Source: a bacterium | Lineage (GTDB): Bacteria > JAJRZV01 | Assembly: GCA_024275095.1 (NCBI GenBank) | Contig: JAJRZV010000050.1 | Coordinates: 9,833-73,832 of the forward strand | Length of the DNA stretch: 64,000 nucleotides | Reading direction: 5' to 3' | Shown here: positions 28,119-37,014 of the stretch, one piece after another | Layout of the letters: each line of letters begins with the position of its first letter | Numbering within the stretch: the stretch's first letter is position 1 | Notes under the pieces: generated by a model | The model's database searches: none | Seen by the model: the letters and a program-made list of their open reading frames with translations, nothing else | What the model was told of the DNA's origin: nothing | Program-made: the position numbers and the translations under genes

Positions 28119-29579
28119 ATGAAAGAATTGCTGTTCATGTCAGGCAGAGAGATAGCACGACGTATTCAGAACATGGAGATCACATCTGTGGAGGTGACAC
28201 AGGTTCACATCGAGGCCGTAAAGAAGGTCAACCCCTTACTTAATGCAGTCGTGGCTGACCGTTTTGAAGAGGCATTGAGGGAAGCCGAAAGAGCCGATGA
28301 GCAGGTAAGGTCCGGCGACATGGAGTCTCTTCCCCCCTATCACGGGGTGCCGTGTACGGTTAAGGAATCCATTGGTGTGAAGGGTTTACCTCAGACCGGA
28401 GGTGTATATTATCGCAAGAAGTATGTTTTGGAAAATGACCCACCTGTTGTTTCACGGTTGCGTTCAGCCGGAGTTATCGTGATGGGCGTAACAAATGTGC
28501 CTGAACTTTGCATGTGGATGGAAACAAGCAATACGTTTTACGGTCGCACACGTAATCCATACAATCCGGATCGAATTGTTGGAGGAAGTTCAGGTGGAGA
28601 AGGAGCCATTATCGGTGCCGGAGCTTCTCCTTTTGGACTTGGCTCGGATATTGGCGGTTCCATTCGCATGCCTTCATTTTTCAACGGGATATTTGGACAT
28701 AAACCTTCAGGTGGACTTGTGCCAAATACCGGACAGTTTCCAAACGCAGAAAATGAAGCTCTTTTTTATCTAAATATCGGTCCCATGGCTCGTCGAGCCG
28801 AAGACCTTATGCCCCTCCTCCGTCTTATTGCCGGCCCGGATGGTCAGGACCCGGTGTGCCGGGAGATACCTCTTGGAGACCCTGAAACTGTAAACATATC
28901 GACACTCCGGGTTATCAGTGTTCCGGATAACGGCCGAACACCTGTAAGCAGGGACCTCCGGGAAGCTCAGAAAAAGGCAACACAGTACCTGAGCACTCGG
29001 GGTGCATCAGTGAAAGAAATGCGCATTGAAGAACTGAAGAGTTCACTCGCCATCTGGAGTTCAATGCTTACTGCAGCAGAAGGTACGCCTTTTGGAGTTC
29101 TCATGGGGAACGGTAAGAGAATTAACGCGCTGCTCGAGCTTCTCAAGTGGGCTCTGCGTGTATCTGAACATACGTTTCCGGCCATTATGCTTAGCATCTT
29201 TGAACGTTTTACAGAACTTAACAGAAAAAAAATGGAACGGTTTGTGGAGGAGGGCAGAAATCTCAGAAAGCAACTTGAAGAGCTCATGGGAGAAAACGGG
29301 GTAATACTTTATCCACCTTACTCAAGGCCTGCACCACGTCATCACATGCCTTTACTCACGCCTTTTCACTGGGTTTACACAGCCATTGTCAACGTCATGG
29401 GATTTCCGGCGACTCAGGTGCCTTTGGGACTTAATAGAGACGGCCTTCCGGTGGGGGTTCAGGTAATTGCTGCTCATGGGAATGACCATCTCGCCATTGC
29501 CGTAGCGATGGAGCTCGAGAAGGGCTTTGGAGGATGGGTACCACCGCCCATTTTTCGCGAGAAAATTCTTCAAGAATAA
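28119..29579 (+). CDS. Amidase signature family hydrolase
   Basis: 486-residue amidase. The Ser-cisSer-Lys triad is visible: lysine in CTVKESIGVKG, the glycine-serine stretch VGGSSGGEGAIIGAG and SDIGGSIRMPSFFNG with the nucleophile. The order resembles fatty-acid-amide-hydrolase-like and general amidases and not GatA, because no gatB or gatC is nearby and the C-terminal half differs. Probably cytoplasmic. It stands alone and meets the DUF362 gene tail to tail with seven bases between. Confidence 0.88.
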   Translation: MKELLFMSGREIARRIQNMEITSVEVTQVHIEAVKKVNPLLNAVVADRFEEALREAERADEQVRSGDMESLPPYHGVPCTVKESIGVKGLPQTGGVYYRKKYVLENDPPVVSRLRSAGVIVMGVTNVPELCMWMETSNTFYGRTRNPYNPDRIVGGSSGGEGAIIGAGASPFGLGSDIGGSIRMPSFFNGIFGHKPSGGLVPNTGQFPNAENEALFYLNIGPMARRAEDLMPLLRLIAGPDGQDPVCREIPLGDPETVNISTLRVISVPDNGRTPVSRDLREAQKKATQYLSTRGASVKEMRIEELKSSLAIWSSMLTAAEGTPFGVLMGNGKRINALLELLKWALRVSEHTFPAIMLSIFERFTELNRKKMERFVEEGRNLRKQLEELMGENGVILYPPYSRPAPRHHMPLLTPFHWVYTAIVNVMGFPATQVPLGLNRDGLPVGVQVIAAHGNDHLAIAVAMELEKGFGGWVPPPIFREKILQE

Positions 29580-29586
29580 CAGATGT

Positions 29587-30573
29587 TTATCCTCTCTTGA
29601 GTATCACCTGAAGTTTTTCTGCGTACTTTCGACTTTCTTCATCAGCGGTAATAAATTCTATCTGCGCGGGTGAGCTTACACCGAGTCCCAGTTCCACGGC
29701 CCGCTTTATCTGGTCTTGCTGAAAAACGGGGGTATTCATAATGTGGCGGTTACTGCCGAGAAACTTGAGCACTGCCAGCCCCGCTGCATCTATGGCAACG
29801 CGATCTGTACCCGCGAGTATAATATCACCATGCTTGAGTTCGCCTTTTTCCGGGCCACCGTCCGTGAACACGTCCACCCCGTCCATGACAATGATGTGTG
29901 GTGTAAAGGCGGTATTAATTTCGGCAATCATCTTTCGCATACTGAAAACAGATGCGTGAAGTTCGGGCATGTACGATTTTTTTACCGCACCTACCGCGAG
30001 CTTGAGCGACATCGTAAACACGCCACCGAAGCGATGGGTTTTCAGGCACGGTGTCCAGATAAGTGCCTCTGCTTCGACGACGGGCCTTGCAATTTTGAAC
30101 CCGTTAATCCAGTGACCTGAAGGGGGGTTAATTTTTATCCAGTCGTTCTCTTCTAAATTATCGAAATTAATGATTTTTGCATTGTACCTTTGGGCAAGGG
30201 GGTATATTCTCTTTTTTTTCAACACGCTTTCGGTGGTAATGAGTCCAGCGAACCCGCTTCTTTCACCGATGGCCAGTGACCGTGCTCCCATATCCCTGGC
30301 CACTTCCATTAATGCCTCGAGCACACGATCGTGAGTGGACGCTGGTGGTGGGTCAGCGCTGTTGAAATTGGGCTTAATAAGGACATTTTTTGATTTAAGC
30401 GGATTAATTCCGAGGAGTTCTACAGCCTTTTTGACGCCGTGTTTTCTGTCCCGCGTTTTTACCAGGGCTATCCGGGATACCCTGATTCTTTCCTGTTTTA
30501 CAGCTGAGGCGAAGACCTCTTTTGCCCACAGGATGGCTCCTGCTGAGGTGGTAAGGAATTCGCGTCGATTCAT
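29587..30573 (-). CDS. DUF362 domain protein with Tat-type signal
   Basis: 328 residues. The N-terminus MNRREFLTTSAGAILWA is a twin-arginine-like signal, pointing to export after folding. The remainder is a DUF362 domain: VLIKPNFNSADPPPASTH, IGERSGFAGL, IWTPCLKTHRFGGVFTMSLK and DRVAIDAAGLAVLKFLG. DUF362 proteins often carry iron-sulfur clusters in a ferredoxin part, but that part is missing here and only one cysteine remains in the core. Function unknown. Confidence 0.85.
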   Translation of the reverse strand: MNRREFLTTSAGAILWAKEVFASAVKQERIRVSRIALVKTRDRKHGVKKAVELLGINPLKSKNVLIKPNFNSADPPPASTHDRVLEALMEVARDMGARSLAIGERSGFAGLITTESVLKKKRIYPLAQRYNAKIINFDNLEENDWIKINPPSGHWINGFKIARPVVEAEALIWTPCLKTHRFGGVFTMSLKLAVGAVKKSYMPELHASVFSMRKMIAEINTAFTPHIIVMDGVDVFTDGGPEKGELKHGDIILAGTDRVAIDAAGLAVLKFLGSNRHIMNTPVFQQDQIKRAVELGLGVSSPAQIEFITADEESRKYAEKLQVILKRG

Positions 30574-30797
30574 GAAAATAATTATACCTTTTCTGTACGA
30601 GAGAGGGAGCCAGAAAATCCAGGGAATATGAAAGATTGAAAATGTACTGCCAGGTAGAAATTTAATTGAAGCTGGATCAGAAAAAAATCAAAAAATTGAT
30701 TCCTGTCATATGTTTGCATTTTATGTACTTCAATTTCATTTCCGTGACTACCAGGGGTATTTATATATAATTATTAAATTGCGGTTTTTTAAAAAAA

Positions 30798-30826
30798 TTG
30801 AATTGAGAGGTTTTTTGTGATAAAAA
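30798..30826 (+). promoter_or_regulatory. Candidate promoter of the two-CW protein gene
   Basis: TTGAAT (30798-30803) and TAAAAA (30821-30826) are 17 bases apart, in a very AT-rich stretch, 33 bases before the start codon with AAGGAGG between. A second candidate lies upstream: GTGACT (30744-30749), 16 bases, TATAAT (30766-30771). Two promoters and a strong ribosome site suggest high expression. Confidence 0.45.
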
Positions 30827-30858
30827 AGTAAGAATTCAACTCAAGGAGGTATCCTTTC

Positions 30859-31158
30859 ATGAGTGAGAAAAAACTCAATTGCTGGGAATTCATGAAGTGT
30901 GGACGTGAGCCAGGAGGTTCTAAGGTTCACGAGCTGGGTGTTTGTCCTGCAGCTACTGCTGAGAAGGCGGACGGTCTCAACGGAGGTAAAAACGGTGGAC
31001 GTATTTGCTGGGCCATAGCAGGCACTATTTGCGGCGGGAAAATTACAGGTACATTTGCACAAAAGAAAGAGACCTGCCTCAAGTGCGAGTTTTACAAGCG
31101 TGTGCGCAAGGAAGAGGGTATTTATTTTCAGGTGCTCATGCCTGGTCAGACAGCATAA
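30859..31158 (+). CDS. Two-CW domain protein, small cysteine-rich
   Basis: 99 residues with seven cysteines. The pattern has a first CW unit (NCWEFMKCGREPGG, then a cysteine in GVCPAA), a second (GRICWAIAGTICGG) and a closing CLKCEFYKRVRKEEG; this is the two-CW domain found in many anaerobic bacteria and archaea, often as part of signalling proteins. The cysteines probably hold metal or a cluster. Function is unknown. It stands alone behind two promoter-like sites, and its stop lies next to that of trpB2. Confidence 0.85.
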   Translation: MSEKKLNCWEFMKCGREPGGSKVHELGVCPAATAEKADGLNGGKNGGRICWAIAGTICGGKITGTFAQKKETCLKCEFYKRVRKEEGIYFQVLMPGQTA

Positions 31159-31160
31159 AC

Positions 31161-32522
31161 CTACAGGCCGATTTCCTGTTTGAGTTTGTTGAGTGACTGT
31201 TTTATGGCTTCTTCCGGATAGGCATAATCTTCCAGTTTTCCGGCAAGGTAGCTTTCATAGGCTGCCATGTCGAAGTGGCCATGACCTGAAAGATTGAAGA
31301 GAATTACCCGCTCTTTGCCTTCCTCTTTTGCTTTAAGTGCTTCATCTATTGCGGCTTTTACTGCATGGGCGGTTTCAGGTGCAGGTATAATCCCTTCTGT
31401 CCGTGCAAATGTAACGGCTGCTTCGAATACCTCGCGCTGGTGATATGCTGTTGCTTCAATGATGCCGTCACTGTACAGCCGGCAGAGCAGTGGCGCGTCT
31501 CCGTGATAGCGGAGACCTCCCGCGTGAATGGCAGGAGGAACAAAATCATGCCCCAGGGTGTACATCTTGAGCAAAGGAGTAAGTTTGCCCGTGTCTCCGA
31601 AGTCGTATGTGTATTCTCCTTTGGTGAGAGTTGGACACGCTGCAGGTTCTACCGCGAGCAATCTCACATCGCGTCCGTTAATTTTGTCTCTGGCAAATGG
31701 AAATGCAATACCCGCAAAATTGCTTCCACCTCCGACACACCCGATAACCACATCGGGGTAGTCACCTGTTATCTCCAGCTGTTTTTTTACCTCCAGGCCG
31801 ATGATGGTCTGGTGAAGCAGTACATGGTTGAGCACGCTGCCCAGGGAATACTTTGTGTCATCGTGGGTGGCAGCATCCTCGATGGCTTCTGAGATGGCGA
31901 TGCCGAGACTTCCGGGGGAGTCTGGATTCTGCTGGAGAATTTGGCGTCCTGCGTTGGTTTTATCTGATGGTGATGGAATTACGCTGGCACCCCATGTTTC
32001 CATGAGCACTCGACGGTAAGGTTTCTGACCGTAACTGACTTTCACCATGTAAACTGTGATCTCTAAACCAATGAGCGCCCCTGCCATGGCAAGGGCACTT
32101 CCCCACTGTCCGGCTCCGGTTTCAGTGGTCAGGCGCCTCACACCTTCTTTTTTGTTGTAATAGGCCTGTGCAACGGCTGTGTTGGGTTTGTGACTTCCGG
32201 CTGGGGAGACGCTTTCATTTTTGTAATATATGCGCGCAGGAGTGCCGAGGTGCTTCTCCAGGTTCAGGGCCCGGTGCAGAGGGGTTGGTCTCCACAGGGC
32301 GTAGATGTCAAGGATTTCTTCAGGTATGGGAATTTCGCGCTGGGTGGAGACTTCCTGCTCGATGAGTCCCATGGGGAAGATAGGAGCAAGGTCGTCTGGC
32401 CCGGCCGGCTGTTTTGTTTGGGGGTTGAGAGGTGGCTCAGGTGGTGTGGGCATGTCCGGGATGATGTTGTACCAGAATCGTGGAATCTCGCTCTCTTTAA
32501 GTAAAATTTTTCTCTGGGACAT
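31161..32522 (-). CDS. Tryptophan synthase beta chain, TrpB2 type
   Basis: PLP enzyme that joins indole and serine. 453 residues, longer than TrpB1 by the N-terminal extension typical of TrpB2 ([20 protein letters not shown]). The PLP lysine is in AGSHKPN, the phosphate cup in [16 protein letters not shown] and the glutamate in [13 protein letters not shown]. TrpB2 is often not tied to TrpA and can salvage indole or act on phosphoserine. No trpA is visible; trpD lies 20 kb away. Confidence 0.93.
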   Translation of the reverse strand: MSQRKILLKESEIPRFWYNIIPDMPTPPEPPLNPQTKQPAGPDDLAPIFPMGLIEQEVSTQREIPIPEEILDIYALWRPTPLHRALNLEKHLGTPARIYYKNESVSPAGSHKPNTAVAQAYYNKKEGVRRLTTETGAGQWGSALAMAGALIGLEITVYMVKVSYGQKPYRRVLMETWGASVIPSPSDKTNAGRQILQQNPDSPGSLGIAISEAIEDAATHDDTKYSLGSVLNHVLLHQTIIGLEVKKQLEITGDYPDVVIGCVGGGSNFAGIAFPFARDKINGRDVRLLAVEPAACPTLTKGEYTYDFGDTGKLTPLLKMYTLGHDFVPPAIHAGGLRYHGDAPLLCRLYSDGIIEATAYHQREVFEAAVTFARTEGIIPAPETAHAVKAAIDEALKAKEEGKERVILFNLSGHGHFDMAAYESYLAGKLEDYAYPEEAIKQSLNKLKQEIGL

Positions 32523-32631
32523 TTTTGTACCTCCCGCGGAAAAGTGCCGTAATAATAGCAGATGAAGAGCCTACTGTGAAAGGGTTTGAAGTATTTTTTC
32601 TATTAGGTTGAAGAAAATTCCCGGGGTATTC

Positions 32632-32660
32632 TTGACAAAATTCCTAAGAAATTGTTAAAA
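32632..32660 (+). promoter_or_regulatory. Candidate promoter of the sulfur-transfer cluster
   Basis: A perfect TTGACA (32632-32637) is followed after 17 bases by TTAAAA (32655-32660), a weak -10. ATG 32672 comes only 11 bases later, so the leader would be just a few bases long and no Shine-Dalgarno site is visible. Confidence 0.35.
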
Positions 32661-32671
32661 AGGCCCTCACC

Positions 32672-33481
32672 ATGAAACTCGATTTTACAGAAGAACAGAT
32701 CAAGCGATACGCACGGCACATTATCCTTCCGGAAGTGGGAGGAGTGGGCCAGAAGAAACTTCTTTCTTCGAGGGTACTGGTAGTGGGTGCGGGAGGACTT
32801 GGTTCACCCGCGGCATATTATCTTGCGGCAGCTGGGGTGGGAACCATAGGTATTGTGGATTTCGATACCGTGGAGCTGTCCAATCTTCAACGGCAGATCC
32901 TCCATTCCACGTCCCGCCTGGGGATGAGTAAGGTTGAATCTGCAAAGAAGACCATAGAAGATTTGAATCCTGACGTGAAGGTGATAATTCATCAGGAAAT
33001 GCTCACCAGCGAGAACATCTTTGATGTTATTGATGCATACGATATTGTTGTTGATGGAACGGATAATTTCCCGGTGAGGTATCTTCTTAACGACGCATGT
33101 TATTTTCGGAAGAAACCCCTTGTTCACGGAAGCGTATTTCGTTTTGAAGGCCAGGCGACGGTTTTTAAGCCGGATGATGGACCGTGTTACCGCTGCCTTT
33201 ATCCTGAACCTCCTCCCCCCGGGATGGTGCCATCATGTCAGGAGGCGGGAGTACTGGGTGTGCTCCCCGGTGTGATCGGAGTGATTCAGGCAACCGAGAC
33301 AATTAAGCTCGTCCTTTCCACCGGTAGACCTCTCATCGGTCGGCTGCTGATTTACAATGCACTTGATATGGAGTTCAGGGAACTGCAGTTAAGGAGACAT
33401 TCTCAGTGTCCATTGTGTGGCGAGAATCCCACCATTACAGAGCTTATTGATTATGAAGAATTCTGCCAGGTCCGGATTTAA
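32672..33481 (+). CDS. E1-like sulfur-carrier adenylyltransferase (MoeB/ThiF family)
   Basis: 269 residues. The ATP-binding GAGGLGSPAAYYLAAAGVG lies near 37-55, followed by DFDTVELSNLQRQI, DGTDNFPVRYLLNDAC and a structural zinc site formed by CYRCLYPEP and CPLCGENP. Such enzymes adenylate the C-terminal glycine of ThiS- or MoaD-like carriers. No carrier ending in Gly-Gly is encoded next to it; instead the four following genes are DsrE/F/H and TusA types. The rhodanese domain of MOCS3-like relatives is absent. Confidence 0.9.
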   Translation: MKLDFTEEQIKRYARHIILPEVGGVGQKKLLSSRVLVVGAGGLGSPAAYYLAAAGVGTIGIVDFDTVELSNLQRQILHSTSRLGMSKVESAKKTIEDLNPDVKVIIHQEMLTSENIFDVIDAYDIVVDGTDNFPVRYLLNDACYFRKKPLVHGSVFRFEGQATVFKPDDGPCYRCLYPEPPPPGMVPSCQEAGVLGVLPGVIGVIQATETIKLVLSTGRPLIGRLLIYNALDMEFRELQLRRHSQCPLCGENPTITELIDYEEFCQVRI

Positions 33482-33483
33482 AC

Positions 33484-33795
33484 ATGAGACGACTCGGCAT
33501 TCTTCTCACGCGTTCACCGGAACAGGGAGAGTTTTCACTTGCACTGAGACTCGCGCGCACAGCCCTGAAAAAAGGTGTTGATGTTCAGCTTTTTCTCATG
33601 GGAGAAGGTGTATACGGGCTTTTGCATTCTGAAATTCAAAAGCTTGCAGCCGAGGGCGTGCGCATTATGGTGTGTCGTTACAGTGCAGAAAGAAAAGGAA
33701 TACCCCGGGATTTTTACGGGAATGTGGACTCTGGCAGTCAGTATGACCTTTCCCATATGGTAGCACAATGTGATCGTTTTATTCCTCTCACGTGA
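33484..33795 (+). CDS. DsrE/TusD-like sulfur-relay protein
   Basis: 103 residues with the DsrE fold: start MRRLGILLTRSPEQGE, then SLALRLARTALKKGVDVQLFLMGEGV and GVRIMVCRYSAERKGI. The cysteine in the last stretch is at the position of the active-site persulfide cysteine of TusD/DsrE. It begins two bases after the E1-like gene and ends near the next DsrE-like gene. Likely a member of a heteromer with the next two proteins. Confidence 0.8.
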   Translation: MRRLGILLTRSPEQGEFSLALRLARTALKKGVDVQLFLMGEGVYGLLHSEIQKLAAEGVRIMVCRYSAERKGIPRDFYGNVDSGSQYDLSHMVAQCDRFIPLT

Positions 33796-33803
33796 GGTTT
33801 TAC

Positions 33804-34115
33804 ATGGCAAAAAACGTTGTAGTGGTAATACGTGATCATCCATTGTCTGGAGACTCCTTCAGCGAGGGACTTCGCATGAGTGTTGGTATGACCATTGCGG
33901 GTAATCGTGTAACAGTAATATTGCCGGAAGGTTCTGATACTGATCCACGACCCGAAAAGGTGGGCCTCGGAGAGATAGACATGCACTTTGAAGGTCTCAG
34001 TGAGTTAAAAGTGACGGTATTGACCCGGGGAATATGCTCTGAAAGAGCGCGCATGATTGACCACATTGAATTTAGAAATATTTTGGACACCAGCGATGTC
34101 ATCATATTCTGGTGA
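33804..34115 (+). CDS. DsrF/TusC-like protein
   Basis: 103 residues from ATG 33804 (TGAGG six bases before; the GTG at 33792 is less likely). MAKNVVVVIRDHPLSGDSF, then GLRMSVGMTIAGNRVTVILPEG, and the C-terminal half TRGICSERARM with the only cysteine. It ends with DVIIFW, as DsrE-family subunits often do. It overlaps the next gene by 20 bases. Assignment to the F/C branch is by order in the cluster. Confidence 0.75.
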   Translation: MAKNVVVVIRDHPLSGDSFSEGLRMSVGMTIAGNRVTVILPEGSDTDPRPEKVGLGEIDMHFEGLSELKVTVLTRGICSERARMIDHIEFRNILDTSDVIIFW

Positions 34116-34377
34116 ACACAACAGAACCCTCTTTATTGTGAAAAGGGTATTCGGCCATAAGGGTGAATTTGTTAAGCAACTTATGCGTTCAGGAGATATA
34201 GTTGTTCTCTCAATGGAAGGTGTTTCAGAGTTGCAAGGGAAGTGGCCTGAAGGTGTGACTCTAAGGGTTGTAAAAGAGGATGCTGAGGCTGCAGGGATTG
34301 AATGCAGTGATATGATTGTAAAAATGGAAGAGCTGGTGGAATTGATTTTCAGCTGTCGTAAAGTTGTTATCTGGTAA
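34096..34377 (+). CDS. DsrH/TusB-like protein
   Basis: 93 residues starting ATG 34096 inside the previous gene. A first beta strand with TLFIVKRVFGHKG is followed by FVKQLMRSGDIVVLSMEGV, a middle part with cysteine (AAGIECSDMIVKMEEL) and the ending LIFSCRKVVIW, which fits DsrH (last strand with final tryptophan). Together the three genes look like a compact TusBCD/DsrEFH complex. Confidence 0.75.
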   Translation: MSSYSGEHNRTLFIVKRVFGHKGEFVKQLMRSGDIVVLSMEGVSELQGKWPEGVTLRVVKEDAEAAGIECSDMIVKMEELVELIFSCRKVVIW

Positions 34378-34387
34378 GGAGGTGGAT

Positions 34388-34633
34388 ATGAGAAAGAAGG
34401 TGAAAGTGGATGATGAGATAGACATACGTGGAGAAGTATGTCCGTACACCTTTGTGAAGGCAAAAGTGGCTTTGGAGCAGCTTCCATCAGGAGCTGTCTT
34501 GAAGGTTATACTGGACCATCCACCAGCACGTGAAAACGTACCGCGTAGCATGAAAAGTGAGGGCCATGAAATTATTGAAATAGAAAATATCAATGATACA
34601 GATTTTTATATTCTTATTCGCAAAAAGAAGTGA
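34388..34633 (+). CDS. TusA/SirA-family sulfurtransferase
   Basis: 81 residues. The defining motif is near the start of the domain: DIRGEVCPYTFVKAK with C18-P19, the persulfide-carrying cysteine. PARENVPRSMKSEGHE follows in the TusA pattern. ATG 34388 follows AAGGAGG with six bases spacing. It closes the cluster; a gap of 70 bases follows before fmt. It could accept sulfur from a cysteine desulfurase not seen here. Confidence 0.9.
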   Translation: MRKKVKVDDEIDIRGEVCPYTFVKAKVALEQLPSGAVLKVILDHPPARENVPRSMKSEGHEIIEIENINDTDFYILIRKKK

Positions 34634-34703
34634 GATGTTGCAGAATTTTTATTACAGGAAAAGTAGCATCTGGCACACCCCATAAGAGAAAATAGTTAAA
34701 ATA

Positions 34704-35657
34704 GTGGAAGAGTTGAAAAAAATCAGGGTGGTTTTTTACGGCAGTCCTGCGGAGGCTGTGCCTGTGCTGGAATCTTTATGGAAAGATGGAGATGTAGAAG
34801 TTTGTCTTGTTGTGACAAAGGAAGATGCACCGCGAGGGAGAGGCCTGAAACTCCAACCCACTCCTGTCAAAACCTTCGCCGTTGAAAAGGGTATTCCTGT
34901 GTTGACCCCTCGTAAACTCTCGGACCGCGAATTTATCAATAAGATAGAAACTCTTGCTCCTCACGTTGGTGTATGTGCAGCTTTTGGGCGCATTGTTCCG
35001 GTAGAAGTGATAAACGCACACCAGAAAGGAATTGTAAACATTCATCCATCACTCCTCCCACGGTGGCGTGGTGCAGCGCCGGTTCAGAGAGCCATTGAAA
35101 ATGGGGACACTGTTACAGGAGTTACCTTTATGTTGATGACAGAGGGCCTCGATGAAGGACCGATCCTTTATCAGGAAAGCACGGAAATTGCACCTGATGA
35201 AACAGCCCGGGAGCTTTTTCAGCGGTTGATGAATGCGGCTGCGGAGAGGATATGTTATGTGATCAGGGCATACATGGCCGGACGGCTTAAACCCGTGCCC
35301 CAGGAGGGTGATGTTTCCTATGCCCGAAAAGTGGAAAAGGGAGAGGGCCTTATCTGCTGGGAAGAACCAGCCCGTAAAATTTACAATAAACTCAGAGCTT
35401 TTACACCGTGGCCCGGTGTTTACACCGTGTTTCAGGGCAAGCGTTTGAGAATTCACCGTGGCAGCGTGGTGGAGAATGTTGTGGTTGATTGCGGGAGACC
35501 CGGCGAAATTGTAAAAACTGCATCTGAAGGCATAGATGTGCAAACAGGGAGAGGATTGTTTAGAATAACGGAACTTCAGATGGAGGGCAGGAAAAGAATT
35601 ACCGCCGATGAATTCTTACGTGGATACAGAATCAGGAAAGGAGATACGCTGGGTTGA
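34704..35657 (+). CDS. fmt: Methionyl-tRNA formyltransferase
   Basis: Formylates initiator Met-tRNA with 10-formyl-tetrahydrofolate. FYGSPAEAVPVLESL, APRGRGLKLQPTPVK, NIHPSLLPRWRGAAPVQRAI and a later MTEGLDEGPIL are diagnostic; the C-terminal tRNA-binding domain has RAFTPWPGVYTVF. The start is GTG 34704, with a poor ribosome site. 317 residues. Its end overlaps the likely rsmB start by 50 bases. No def gene is next to it. Confidence 0.95.
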   Translation: MEELKKIRVVFYGSPAEAVPVLESLWKDGDVEVCLVVTKEDAPRGRGLKLQPTPVKTFAVEKGIPVLTPRKLSDREFINKIETLAPHVGVCAAFGRIVPVEVINAHQKGIVNIHPSLLPRWRGAAPVQRAIENGDTVTGVTFMLMTEGLDEGPILYQESTEIAPDETARELFQRLMNAAAERICYVIRAYMAGRLKPVPQEGDVSYARKVEKGEGLICWEEPARKIYNKLRAFTPWPGVYTVFQGKRLRIHRGSVVENVVVDCGRPGEIVKTASEGIDVQTGRGLFRITELQMEGRKRITADEFLRGYRIRKGDTLG

Positions 35658-37014
35658 GGGACCTTCTGGCGACATCGCCAGAAGGCTTGCCCTTGATGCG
35701 GTGAATGTTATTCTTGCGGGCCGTGGTGATTCGGATCGTACCGTTGACCGCTTTATACGTCGTTATCGTCTTAAAGGGCACACACGCTCGTTTTTCACCA
35801 ATCTGGTATACGGCACGGTGAGGATGAAGGGTGCACTGGATTACGTTCTCGAGCTTTATTCCAGGCGCAAAATGGAAAAAACTGAAGATGTGTTTGCCAA
35901 CATTTTGCGCCTGGGAGCTTTCCAGATTCTGTATACTGATGGAGTACCACCCTATGCCGCTGTTGATGAGTCAGTGGAACTTGCGCGGACAGTAAGCAGA
36001 GAGTGGGCCGCTGGAGCCGTCAACGCGATTCTGCGGAGGGTAGCAGCGGAGAAGGCGCTTATCCGCTGGCCATCTCCTGATAAGGGTCTCGTAGAACACA
36101 TAGCGTTTGTGCATTCCTACCCCCGGTGGATGGTGGAAAGATTGATTCAGCAGTACGGGCCGGATGAAGCACACGCACTCGCCAGGGCAATGAATGAAAT
36201 ACCTGTACTGACCATCAGGGTCAATACTCTGCGCAAGGCCCCGGAGTACGTGTATAAAATCCTCAGAAGGAAGTATGGAAATGTCCAGAAGGGGCGATAC
36301 CTTAAAGAGGCCATCAGGCTTGAAGGAGTCAGCGTGACAGATCTTGTATACTACCTGAAGAAAGGTTCTTTCCACGTTCAGGATGAAGGCTCCATGCTGG
36401 TGAGCCTTCTTGTGAAGCCTCGAAGTGGCTTGCACATTCTCGATATGTGTGCGGCTCCTGGAGGAAAAACGTCATATATCGCCGCACTCACGGATAACAG
36501 AGCGAGAATATGGGCAGCAGATAGAAACTGGAAGCGCTTGCAGGCCATGAAGAAACACATGAAAGAGCTGGGGGTGCGGGTGGGAAAGTACGTTTATGCA
36601 GACATGACGGGTATACCCCATGAATTAAAAGGAAAAAAATTTCACCGCATTCTCATTGATGCACCATGCAGTGGTACAGGAACCATCAGGCGCAACCCGG
36701 AAATCAAATGGAGAGCCTCTGTTGAAGAACTCGAGAAGCTCGCGGGAATTCAACTGAGACTTTTGAAAAACGCTTTGAAAATGCTGCGTGATGACGGATT
36801 TATTGTGTACGTCACATGCAGTATATTGAGTGACGAGAATGAGAAGGTGATTGAACAGTTAATGGAAGATGAAAAAGTGGAACTGGTAACGCCTGATTTT
36901 GGGTCCTCGGAGCTGAACAAACAGTTGCTGGGAGAGGAATCTTACTATGTGAGACTTCTTCCCCATCGTCATGGTACCGACGGTTTTTTTGCTGCTGTAT
37001 TGAGGAGGAGATGA
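35608..37014 (+). CDS. rsmB: 16S rRNA (cytosine-C5)-methyltransferase RsmB
   Basis: Methylates C967 of 16S rRNA in E. coli. The N-terminal NusB-like RNA-binding domain (RRLALDAVNVIL, FFTNLVYGTVRMKGALDYVL, PYAAVDESVELAR) occupies about residues 25-165. The SAM-dependent domain has DMCAAPGGKTSYIAAL, the catalytic-cysteine loop DAPCSGTGTIRRNPEIKW and VTCSILSDENE. 468 residues. The start at 35608 lies inside fmt; a later start is possible because no good ribosome site precedes it. Confidence 0.93.
   Translation: MNSYVDTESGKEIRWVEGPSGDIARRLALDAVNVILAGRGDSDRTVDRFIRRYRLKGHTRSFFTNLVYGTVRMKGALDYVLELYSRRKMEKTEDVFANILRLGAFQILYTDGVPPYAAVDESVELARTVSREWAAGAVNAILRRVAAEKALIRWPSPDKGLVEHIAFVHSYPRWMVERLIQQYGPDEAHALARAMNEIPVLTIRVNTLRKAPEYVYKILRRKYGNVQKGRYLKEAIRLEGVSVTDLVYYLKKGSFHVQDEGSMLVSLLVKPRSGLHILDMCAAPGGKTSYIAALTDNRARIWAADRNWKRLQAMKKHMKELGVRVGKYVYADMTGIPHELKGKKFHRILIDAPCSGTGTIRRNPEIKWRASVEELEKLAGIQLRLLKNALKMLRDDGFIVYVTCSILSDENEKVIEQLMEDEKVELVTPDFGSSELNKQLLGEESYYVRLLPHRHGTDGFFAAVLRRR

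Noticed and set aside
31365-31892. Plus-strand open frame of 175 codons opposite trpB2
   Set aside because: It is the antisense of a conserved enzyme gene, with no ribosome site or recognisable domain.
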